Shown here: one piece after another, positions 52,601 to 64,000 of the stretch
How positions within the stretch are numbered: the first letter of the stretch is position 1
Layout of the letters: each line of letters opens with the position of its first letter
Origin: Camellia lanceoleosa
Lineage: Eukaryota; Streptophyta; Magnoliopsida; Ericales; Theaceae
Direction of reading: 5' to 3'
Assembly: GCA_025200525.1 (NCBI GenBank)
Contig: JANUSC010000367.1
Coordinates: forward strand, 124,001-188,000
Length of the DNA: 64,000 nucleotides
The notes under the pieces: generated by a model
Told to the model about the DNA's origin: nothing
What the model saw: only the letters and a program-made list of their open reading frames with translations
Databases searched by the model: none
Position numbers and translations under genes: made by a program

Positions 52601-55600
52601 CCGCAAGTGGCAGATATGTAAATACGGGCTTACTTACCATTTCACGATTAGGGTTCAACACTCAACACCTATATACGGATTCTCCTCACATAGTGGCAGA
52701 TATGTAAATACGGCATTTACTTACCATTTCACGATTAGGGTTCAACACTCGAACACCTATACGGATTCTCCCGCACAAAGGCAGATATGTAAATACGGCG
52801 CTATTTACCATTTCTCACGATTAGGGTTCAAACTCGAACACCTATACGGATTCTCCTCGCATAAGGCAGATATGTAAATACGGCACTTTACCATTTCTCA
52901 CGATTAGGTTCAACACTCAACACCTATACGGATTCTCCAAGACAAGGCAGATATGTAAATACGGGCGCTATTTACCATTTCACGATTAGGGTTCAAAACT
53001 CAACACCTATACGGATTCTCCGCATAAGGGCAGATATGTAAATACAAGCTATTTACCATTTCACGATTAGGGTTCAACACTCGAACACCTATACGGATTC
53101 TCCGCAAAGTGGCAGATATGTAAATACGGCGCATTTACCATTTCTCACGATTAGGGTTCAAACTCAACACCTATACGGATTCTCCTACAAGGGCAGATAT
53201 GTAAATACGGGGCATTTACCATTTCACGACACGGTTCAACACTCAACACCTATACGGATTCTCCTCAAGATAGGCGTATATGTAAATACGGTTACATTTA
53301 CCATTTCTCACGATTACGGTTCAACACCGAACACCTATACGGATTCTCCTCAAGACAAGGCAGATATGTAAATACGGCGCATTTACCATTTCACGATTAG
53401 GGTTCAACACTCAACACCTATACGGATTCTCCTCGCAAAGGGCGTATATGTAAATACGGCTTATTTACCATTTCTCACGATTAGGGTTCAACACTGAACA
53501 CCTATACGGATTCTCCCGCAAGTGGCGTATATGTAAATACACGCTATTTACCATTTCACGATTAGGGTTCAACACTCAACACCTATACGGATTCTCCCGC
53601 ATAAGGGCGTATATGTAAATACGGCATTTACTTACCATTTCTCACGATTAGGGTTCGAACACTCAACACCTATACGGATTCTCCGCAAAGGGCAGATATG
53701 TAAATACGGCTTACTTACCATTTCACGATTAGGGTTCAACACTCAACACCTATACGGATTCTCCGCATACAAGGCGTATATGTAAATACGGCGCTTACTT
53801 ACCATTTCTCACGATTAGGGTTCAACACTCAACACCTATACGGATTCTCCTACATCGCAGATATGTAAATACGGCGCTTACTTACCATTTCTCACGATTA
53901 GGGTTCAACACTCAACACCTATACGATTCTCCCGCACAAAGGGCAGATATGTAAATACGCTTATTTACCATTTCACGATTAGGGTTCAACACTCAACACC
54001 TATACGGATTCTCCGCACAAGTAGATATGTAAATACGGCGCTTTTACCATTTCTCACGATTAGGGTTCAACACTCAACACTTATACGGATTCTCATGCTC
54101 AAGGGCAGATATGTAAATACGGCGCTTACTTACCATTTCACGATTACGGTTCAACACTCGAACACCTATACGGATTCTCCGCACAAGTAGATATGTAAAT
54201 ACGCTTATTTACCATTTCTCACGATTAGGGTTCAACACTCGAACACCTATACGGATTCTCCTCACAAGGGCGTATATGTAAATACGCTTACTTACCATTT
54301 CACGATTAGGGTTCAACACTCAACACCTATACGGATTCTCCCGCACAAAGGGCAGATATGTAAATACTGCGCATTTACCATTTCTCACGATTAGGTTCAA
54401 CACTCAACACCTATACGGATTCTCCCGCATAGTGGCAGATATGTAAATACGGCGCTTATTTACCATTTCACGATTAGGGTTCAACACTCAACACCTATAC
54501 GATTCTCCCGCACAGCAAGATATGTAAATACTACGCTTACTTACCATTTCACGATTAGGGTTCGAACACTCAACACCTATACGGATTCTCCCAGACAAGG
54601 CAGATATGTAAATACGGCGCTACTTACCATTTCACGATTAGGGTTCAACACTCAACACCTATACGGATTCTCCCGACAAAGGCAGTATATGTAAATACGG
54701 CGCTTACTTACCATTTCTCACGATTAGGGTTCAACACTCAACACCTATACGGATTCTCCCGCACAAAGGGCGTATATGTAAATACGGCGCTTATTTACCA
54801 TTTCTCACGATTAGGGTTCAACACTCAACACCTATACGGATTCTCCCGCATAGAAGGCAGATATGTAAATACGGCGCTTACTTACCATTTCTCACGATTA
54901 GGGTTCAACACTCAACACCTATACGGATTCTCCTCGACAAAGGGCAGATATGTAAATACAAGCTTTACTTACCATTTTCACGATTAGGGTTCAACACTCA
55001 ACACCTATACGGATTCTCCCACAAAGGCGTATATGTAAATACGGCGCTTACTTACCATTTCTCACGATTAGGTTCAACACTCAACACCTATACGGATTCT
55101 CCTCGCACAGGCAGATATGTAAATACAAGCATTACTTACCATTTCTCACGATTAGGGTTCAACACTCAACACCTATAATGATTCTCCCGCAAGACAAGGG
55201 CGATATGTAAATACAAGCTTTCTTACCATTTCACGATTAGGGTTCAACACTCAACACCTATACGGATTCTCCTCGACAAGTGCAGATATGTAAATACACG
55301 GCTTACTTACCATTTCTCACGATTAGGGTTCAACACTCAACACCTATACGGATTCTCCGCATAAAGGCGTATATGTAAATACAAAGCATTTACCATTTCA
55401 CGATTAGGGTTCAACACTGAACACCTATACGGATTCTCCTACAAAGGCAGATATGTAAATACGGCATTTACTTACCATTTCACGATTAGGGTTCAACACT
55501 CGAACACCTATACGGATTCTCCCGCAAAGGGCAGATATGTAAATACAACGCTTTATTTACCATTTCACGATTAGGTTCAACACTCAACACCTATACGGAT

Positions 55601-58600
55601 TCTCCTCGCACAAGGCGTATATGTAAATACGGCGCTTACTTACCATTTCTCACGATTAGGGTTCAACACTCAACACCTATACGGATTCTCCAAGACAGTG
55701 GCAGATATGTAAATACAAGCTTACTTACCATTTCTCACGATAGGGTTCAACACTCAACACCTATACGGATTCTCCACAAAGGGCGTATATGTAAATACGC
55801 ATTTACCATTTCACGATTAGGGTTCAACACTCGAACACCTATACGGATTCTCCCGCATGCGGCAGATATGTAAATACACCGCTTTTACCATTTCTCACGA
55901 TTAGGGTTCAACACTAACACCTATACGGATTCTCCCGCACAAGGGCAGATATGTAAATACGGCGCTTTTACCATTTCTCACGATTAGGGTTCAAAACTCA
56001 ACACCTATACGGATTCTCCCAAGACAAAGGGCGTATATGTAAATACAAGCTTATTTACCATTTCTCACGATTAGGGTTCAACACTCAACACCTATACGGA
56101 TTCTCCGCACAAGTGGCAGATATGTAAATACGGCGCTTATTTACCATTTCTCACGATTAGGGTTCAACACTCAACACCTATACGGATTCTCCGCAAGGCA
56201 AGCGATATGTAAATACGGCGCTTACTTACCATTTCTCACGATTACGGTTCAACACTCAACACCTATACGGATTCTCCCGACAAGGGCAGATATGTAAATA
56301 CACGCTACTTACCATTTCTCACGATTAGGGTTCAACACTCAACACCTATACGGATTCTCCTCGACAAAGGGCGTATATGTAAATACGGCGCTTACTTACC
56401 ATTTTCACGATTAGGGTTCAACACTCGAACACCTATACGGATTCTCCTCGACAAAGCAGATATGTAAATACAACGCTTACTTACCATTTCACGATTACGG
56501 TTCAACACTCGAACACCTATACGGATTCTCCGCACAAAGGCAGATATGTAAATACGGCGCTTACTTACCATTTCTCACGATTAGGGTTCAACACTCAACA
56601 CCTATACGGATTCTCCCGCAGACAAGGCAGATATGTAAATACGGGCTTATTTACCATTTCACGATTAGGGTTCAACACTAACACCTATACGGATTCTCCT
56701 CGCACAAGGGCGTATATGTAAATACGGCGCCATTTACCATTTCTCACGATTAGGGTTCGAACACTCAACACCTATACGATTCTCCTCAAGGCAGATATGT
56801 AAATACGGCGCTTACTTACCATTTCTCACGATTAGGGTTCAACACTGAACACCTATACGGATTCTCCTCACAAGGGCAGATATGTAAATACGCGCATTTA
56901 CCATTTCTCACGATTAGGTTCAACACTCAACACCTATACGGATTCTCCCGCAAGACAAAGGCAGATATGTAAATACGGCATTTACTTACCATTTCACGAT
57001 TAGGTTCAACACTCAACACCTATATACGGATTCTCCCGCAAGCAGATATGTAAATACGGCATTTACCATTTCACGATTAGGGTTCAACACTCGAACACCT
57101 ATAACGGATTCTCCTACACAAGGGCAGATATGTAAATACAATGCTTACTTACCATTTCACGATTAGGGTTCAACACTCGAACACCTATACGGATTCTCCC
57201 ACAAAGGCAGATATGTAAATACGGCGCTTACTTACCATTACTCACGATTAGGGTTCAACACTCGAACACCTATACGGATTCTCCCGCACAAAGGCAGATA
57301 TGTAAATACGGCGCTTATTTACCATTTCACGATTAGGGTTCAACACTCAACACCTATACGGATTCTCCCGCAAGGCAGATATGTAAATACGGCGCTTACT
57401 TACCATTTCTCACGATTAGGGTTCGAACACTAACACCTATACGGATTCTCCCAAAGGGCAGATATGTAAATACGATTTACTTACCATTTCTCACGATTAG
57501 GGTTCAACACTCAACACCTATACGGATTCTCCCAAGACAAGTAGATATGTAAATACGGCGCTTATTACCATTTCTCACGATTAGGGTTCAACACTCAACA
57601 CCTATACGGATTCTCCGACAAGCAAGTAGATATGTAAATACGGCGCTTACTTACCATTTCACGATTAGGGTTCAACACTCAACACCTATACGGATTCTCC
57701 CAGACAAAGGCGATATGTAAATACGCGCTTACTTACCATTTCACGATTAGGGTTCGAACACTCAACACCTATACGGATTCTCCTCGCACAAAGGCAGATA
57801 TGTAAATACTACGCATTTACCATTTCTCACGATTAGGTTCAACACTCAACACCTATACGGATTCTCCCGCATGATAGTGGTATATGTAAATACGCTTACT
57901 TACCATTTCACGATTAGGTTCGAACACTCAACACCTATACGGATTCTCCGCACAAGGCGTATATGTAAATACTTGCTTACTTACCATTTCTCACGATTAG
58001 GGTTCAACACTCAACACCTATACGGATTCTCCGCAGAGGCGTATATGTAAATACGACGCTTACTTACCATTTCTCACGATTAGGGTTCAACACTCAACAC
58101 CTATACGGATTCTCTCAAGACAAAGGCGTATATGTAAATACTTACTTACCATTTCACGATTAGGTTCAACACTCAACACCTATACGGATTCTCCGCAAGG
58201 CAGATATGTAAATACGGCGCATTTACCATTACTCACGATTAGGGTTCAAACACTCAACACCTATACGGATTCTCCGCAAGACAAGGGTATATGTAAATAC
58301 AAGCTATTTACCATTTCTCACGATTAGGGTTCGAACACTCAACACCTATACGGATTCTCCGCACAAAGGCAGATATGTAAATACGGCGCTTACTTACCAT
58401 TTCTCACGATTAGGGTTCAACACTCAACACCTATACGGATTCTCCTCGACAAGGCAGATATGTAAATACGGGCCATTTACCATTTCTCACGATTAGGGTT
58501 CAACACTCAACACCTATACGGATTCTCCCGACAAAGGCGATATGTAAATACGGCTACTTACCATTACTCACGATTAGGGTTCAACACTCAACACCTATAC

Positions 58601-60669
58601 GGATTCTCCCACAAGAGGCAGATATGTAAATACGGCATTTACCATTTCTCACGATTAGGGTTCAACACTCAACACCTATACGGATTCTCCCGACAAGGCA
58701 GATATGTAAATACAAGCTTTTACCATTTCACGATTACGGTTCAACACTCAACACCTATACGGATTCTCCAAGACAGTGGCGTATATGTAAATACGGCGCT
58801 TACTTACCATTTCTCACGATTAGGGTTCAACACTCAACACCTATACGGATTCTCCCGCACAACAAGGGCAGATATGTAAATACAACGCTTACTTACCATT
58901 TCACGATTAGGGTTCAACACTCAACACCTATACGGATTCTCCTCGACAAAGGGCAGATATGTAAATACGGCGCTTACTTACCATTTCTCACGATTAGGGT
59001 TCAACACTCAACACCTATACGGATTCTCCCCATACAAGCGTATATGTAAATACGGCGCTATTTACCATTTCTCACGATTAGGGTTCAACACTCAACACCT
59101 ATACGGATTCTCCCACACAAGGGCAGATATGTAAATACGGCGCTACATTTACCATTACTCACGATTAGGTTCAACACTCAACACCTATATGGATTCTCCT
59201 CAAGACAAGGGCGATATGTAAATACAATGCTTTACCATTTCACGATTACGGTTCAACACTCAACACCTATACGGATTCTCCCGCATAAGGCGTATATGTA
59301 AATACGGCGCATTTACCATTACTCACGATTAGGGTTCAACACTCAACACCTATACGGATTCTCCTCAAGATAAAGGCGATATGTAAATACAACGCTACTT
59401 ACCATTTCTCACGATTAGGGTTCAACACTCGAACACCTATACGGATTCTCCTCGACAAGCAGTATATGTAAATACAACGCCATTTACCATTTCTCACGAT
59501 TAGGTTCAACACTCAACACCTATACGGATTCTCCCGCGACAAAGGCAGATATGTAAATACGGCGCATTTACCATTTTCACGATTAGGGTTCAAAACTCAA
59601 CACCTATACGGATTCTCCTCACAAAGGGCAGATATGTAAATACAAGCATTTACCATTTCTCACGATTAGGGTTCAACACTCAACACCTATACGGATTCTC
59701 CCAAGACAAGGGCGATATGTAAATACGGCGCTTGTTTACCATTACTCACGCATTAGGGTTCAAAACTGAACACCTATACGATTCTCCCGCAAAGTGGCAT
59801 ATGTAAATACAAGCTTTACCATTTCACGACACGGTTCAACACTGAACACCTATACGGATTCTCCGCACAAAGGCGATATGTAAATACAAGCATTTACCAT
59901 TTCTCACGATTAGGGTTCGAACACTAACACCTATACGGATTCTCCTCAAGACAAGGCAGATATGTAAATACGACGCTTATTTACCATTACTCACGATTAG
60001 GTTCTCAACACTGAACACCTATACGGATTCTCCCGCACAAAGGGCAGATATGTAAATACCGCTTACTTACCATTTCACGATTACGGTTCAACACTCGAAC
60101 ACCTATACGGATTCTCCTCAAGGCAGATATGTAAATACGGCGCTTACTTACCATTTCTCACGATTAGGGTTCAACACTTCAACACCTATACGGATTCTCC
60201 TCGCACAAGGCGATATGTAAATACGGCGCTTACTTACCATTTTCACGATTAGGGTTCAACACTCAACACCTATACGGATTCTCTCGCACAAGGGCGTATA
60301 TGTAATACTACGCTTACTTACCATTACTCACGATTAGGGTTCAACACTCAACACCTATACGGATTCTCCCGCATAGTGGGCATATGTAAATACGGCGCTT
60401 ATTTACCATTTCTCACGATTAGGGTTCAACACTCGAACACCTATACGGATTCTCCGCACACAAGCGTATATGTAAATACGGCGCTTACTTACCATTTCTC
60501 ACGATTAGGGTTCGAACACTCAACACCTATAATGGATTCTCCCAACAAGGGCAGATATGTAAATACGGCATTTACTTACCATTTCTCACGATTAGGGTTC
60601 AACACTAACACCTATACGGATTCTCCTGCCGACAGTGGCGATATGTAAATACGCTTACTTACCATTTCA

Positions 60670-60910
60670 CGATTAGGGTTCGAACACTCGAACATCTATA
60701 CGGATTCTCCTGCACAATGGCAGATATGTAAATACGGCGTTTACTTACCATTTCTCACGATTAGGGTTCGAACACTCGAACACCGATACGGATTCTCCTA
60801 CACAGTGGCAGATATGTAAATACGGCGTTTACAAACCATTTCTCACGCATTAGGGTTCGAACACTCGAACCCCGATACGGATTCTCCTGCACAGTGGCAG
60901 ATATTTAAAT
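60670..60910 (+). repeat. Island of near-canonical monomers
   Basis: Three copies with intact TTCGAACACTCGAAC and a few substitutions (CACCGATACGG, CCCCGATACGG, TTTACAAACC) lie between shortened copies. Confidence 0.7.
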
Positions 60911-62870
60911 ACACGCTACATTTACCATTACTCACGATTATGGTTCAAAACTCGAACACCTATACGGATTCTCCCGCAAAGGCGTATATGTAAATACAAA
61001 GCTTACTTACCATTTCTCACGATTACGGTTCAACACTCAACACCTATACGATTCTCCAAGACAAGGCAGATATGTAAATACGGCGCTTACTTACCATTAC
61101 TCACGATTAGGGTTCAAAACTCAACACCTATACGGATTCTCCCGCACAAAGGGCAGATATGTAAATACGGCGCATTTACCATTTCACGACATTAGGTTCA
61201 ACACTCAACACCTATACGGATTCTCCTGACAAAGGCAGATATGTAAATACGGCGCTATTTACCATTACTCACGATTAGGGTTCAACACTGAACACCTATA
61301 CGGATTCTCCGCATACAAGGCGATATGTAAATACAAGCTTACTTACCATTTCTCACGATTAGGGTTCAACACTCAACACCTATACGGATTCTCCCGCACA
61401 AAGGGCGTATATGTAAATACGGCGCTTTTACCATTTCACGATTAGGGTTCAACACTGAACACCTATACGGATTCTCCAAGACAAGGCAGATATGTAAATA
61501 CGACGCTATTTACCATTACTCACGATTAGGTTCAACACTCAACACCTATACGGATTCTCCCGCACAAAGGCAGATATGTAAATACGGCGCTTACTTACCA
61601 TTTCTCACGATTAGGGTTCAACACTCAACACCTATACGGATTCTCCTCAGACAAGGGCGATATGTAAATACGGCGCTTTTACCATTACTCACGATTAGGG
61701 TTCAACACTCAACACCTATACGGATTCTCCGCACAAGATATGTAAATACGGGCTATTTACCATTTCACGATTACGGTTCGAACACTCAACACCTATACGG
61801 ATTCTCCTAGACAAAGGGCGATATGTAAATACGGCGCTTACTTACCATTTCACGATTAGGGTTCAACACTCAACACCTATACGGATTCTCCTGCATGGCA
61901 GATATGTAAATACGGCTTACCTACCATTTCTCACGATTACGGTTCAACACTCAACACCTATACGGATTCTCCCAAGACAAAGGCAGTATATGTAAATACA
62001 AGCTTACTTACCATTACTCACGATTACGGTTCAAAACTCAACACCTATACGGATTCTCGCACAAAGGGCGTATATGTAAATACCGCTTACTTACCATTTT
62101 CACGATTATGGTTCAACACTAACACCTATACGGATTCTCCCGCACAAAGGCAGATATGTAAATACACGGCTACTTACCATTACTCACGATTAGGGTTCAA
62201 AACTCAACACCTATACGATTCTCCGCAAAGGGCAGATATGTAAATACGGCGCTTTTACCATTTCACGATACGGTTCAACACTCAACACCTATACGGATTC
62301 TCCTCAAGAAGGCAGATATGTAAATACGGCGCTTACTTACCATTAATCACGATTACGGTTCAAAACTAAACACCTATACGGATTCTCCGCAAAGGGCGTA
62401 TATGTAAATACGGCGCATTTACCATTTCACGATTAGGTTCAACACTCAACACCTATACGGATTCTCCCGACAAGTGGCAGATATGTAAATACGGTTTACT
62501 TACCATTACTCACGATTAGGGTTCAAAACTCAACACCTATACGGATTCTCCTCGCACAAAGGCAGATATGTAAATACGGCGCTACTTACCATTTCTCACG
62601 ATTACGGTTCAACACTCAACACCTATACGGATTCTCCTCACAAAGGGCAGATATGTAAATACGGGCGCTTACTTACCATTACTCACGATTAGGTTCAAAA
62701 CTTGAACACCTATACGGATTCTCCCGCACAAGCGTATATGTAAATACTAAGCATTTACCATTTCACGACATTACGTTCGAACACTCAACACCTATACGGA
62801 TTCTCCCGACAAAGGCAGATATGTAAATACGCGCATTTACCATTACTCACGATTAGGGTTCAAAACTTGA

Positions 62871-64000
62871 ACACCTAAACGGATTCTCCTGCACAGTGGC
62901 AGATATGTAAATACGGCGTTTACTTACCATTTCTCACGCATTAGGGTTCGAAAACTCGAACACCTATACGGATTCTCCTACACAGTGGCAGATATGTAAA
63001 TACGGTGTTTACTTACCAATACTCACGGATTAGGATTCGAAAACATGAACACCTATACGGATTCTCCTCCATAGTGGCAGATATGTAAATATTGCGTTTA
63101 CTTACCAATTCACGATTACGGTTCAACACTCAACACCTATATCGGATTCTCCTCAAGACGGCGTATAAATACCGCGTTTACTTACCATTTCTCACGCAGT
63201 AGGGTTCGAAAACTCGAACACCTACACGGATTCTCCTACACAGTGGCAGATATGTAAATACGGCGTTTACTTACCATTACTCACGCATTAGGGTTGAAAA
63301 ACTCGAACACCTAAACGGATTCTCCTGCACAGTGGCAGATATGTAAATACGGCGTTTACTTACCATTTCTCAGGCATTACGGTTTAAACACTAGAACACC
63401 TATACGGATTCTCCAACACAGTGGCATATATGTAAATACGGCGTTTACTTACCATTACTCATGCATTAGGTTTCGAAAACTTGAACATCAATATGGATTC
63501 TCCGGCATAGTGGCAGATATGTAAATACGGCGTTTAACTCCCATTTCTCACGCAGTACATTTCGAACACTCGAACACCTGTACGGATTCTCCTGCACAGT
63601 GGCAAATATGTAAATACGGTGTTTACTTACCATTACTCTCGCATTATGGTTCGAAAACCCGAACACCTATACAGATTCTCCTGCACAGTGGCCGACATGT
63701 AAATACGGCGTTTACCTACCATTTCTCACGCATTACGGTTCGAACACTCGAACACCTATACGGATTCTCCTGCACAGTGGAAGATATGTAAATACGGCGT
63801 TTACATACCATTACTCACGCATTATGGTTCGAAAACCCGAACACCTATACAGATTCTCCTGCACAGTGGCCAACATGTAAATACGGCGTTTACCTACCAT
63901 TTCACGACACGGTTCAACACTCAACACCTATACGGATTCTCCCGCAAGGAAGATATGTAAATACGGGCGCTTACATACCATTACTCACGATTATGGTTCA
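62871..64000 (+). repeat. Mostly canonical 89-bp satellite at the right edge
   Basis: About 13 copies, mostly 89 bp, with type A/B features and private variants such as ACCCGAACACC with GGCC(G/A)ACATG repeated at about 63655 and 63835. Shortened copies occur at about 63105-63170 and from about 63900 to the end. The array continues beyond the window. Confidence 0.85.

Larger units (their letters stand above)
26801..62870 (+). repeat. Satellite array, shortened and indel-rich form (about 84-85 bp per unit)
   Basis: About 36 kb and roughly 430 head-to-tail copies of the same family, all in plus orientation. Eleven consecutive intervals between about 43090 and 44020 average about 84.6 bp. Constant blocks are CACCTATACGGATTCTCC, ATATGTAAATAC and TTACCATTTC. 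The recurrent differences from the 89-bp form are CACGCATTA to CACGATTA, GGTTCGAA to GGTTCAA and ACTCGAACACC to ACTCAACACC. The block between GATTCTCC and ATATGTAAATAC varies almost from copy to copy, as does the GGCG-TTTAC stretch. I see no gene, no other repeat family and no insertion. It could be a true subfamily or a poor consensus of methylated repeats; see findings. Confidence 0.9.

Noticed and set aside
26801..62870. Could the regular ~84-bp spacing be a CRISPR array?
   Set aside because: The whole monomer, not just a short repeat, is conserved head to tail, there are no unique spacers or cas genes, and the context is plant satellite.
1..64000. TTAGGGTT inside type A monomers as telomeric repeat or telo-box
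   Set aside because: It occurs once per 89-bp monomer in CATTAGGGTTCGAA and is not in tandem TTTAGGG form. Type B has TTACGGTT at the same place, so it is coincidental.
1..64000. CENP-B box in the monomer (TTCG...CGAA region)
   Set aside because: The required spacing of seven bases between TTCG and CGGG, and the CGGG itself, are absent; only a dyad TCGA element is present.

Overview
This window looks like nuclear heterochromatin from a flowering plant. It is almost entirely one AT-rich satellite DNA, interrupted once by a long LTR retrotransposon. I see no host gene, tRNA, rRNA, CRISPR array or bacterial feature. The plant assignment rests on the Ty3/gypsy Tat-type features of the element: a gag with a CX2HX4HX4C knuckle, a TGTAGACACC LTR start on its sense strand, an AAAGAGGGGCAA polypurine tract and a tandem-repeat 3' untranslated region. 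The species cannot be named from what is visible.

Layout. 1-6717: head-to-tail satellite; the first ~1.4 kb is a diverged subfamily and the rest is a clean 89-bp monomer. 6718-21716: a 14,999-bp LTR retrotransposon on the minus strand, flanked by a perfect 5-bp target duplication (AACAC). 21717-~26800: the same 89-bp satellite in the same phase. ~26800-~62870: the same satellite as a shortened form averaging about 84-85 bp, with many small deletions and a few islands of canonical 89-bp copies. ~62870-64000: mostly canonical 89-bp copies again. I estimate roughly 550-600 monomers in total.

The retrotransposon, read on its sense (minus) strand, runs: 5' LTR (21716 to 17782, 3935 bp), an 18-nt primer binding site, a ~1-kb leader, a gag frame (16800 to 15568) with one in-frame stop, about 5 kb without recognisable coding that includes a ~1.6-kb minisatellite with a 57-bp core, a polypurine tract, and the 3' LTR (10610 to 6718, 3893 bp). 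No protease, reverse transcriptase, RNase H or integrase is present, so the element is non-autonomous and would depend on enzymes from a related element. The LTRs differ by about 1% over the ~2.4 kb I compared by eye, so the insertion is recent.

The satellite shows an alternating A/B dimer (178 bp), a local nine-monomer (801-bp) higher-order unit that the retrotransposon splits, and a perfect dyad (GTTCGA-N4-TCGAAC) in most canonical monomers. In the shortened domain the bases lost most consistently are at CpG sites. This may be an assembly or basecalling artefact on methylated repeats rather than biology, and it is the main caveat for anyone using this window. I do not see a new gene system here; the most notable items are the large gag-only element, the higher-order satellite structure and the CpG-centred shortening.
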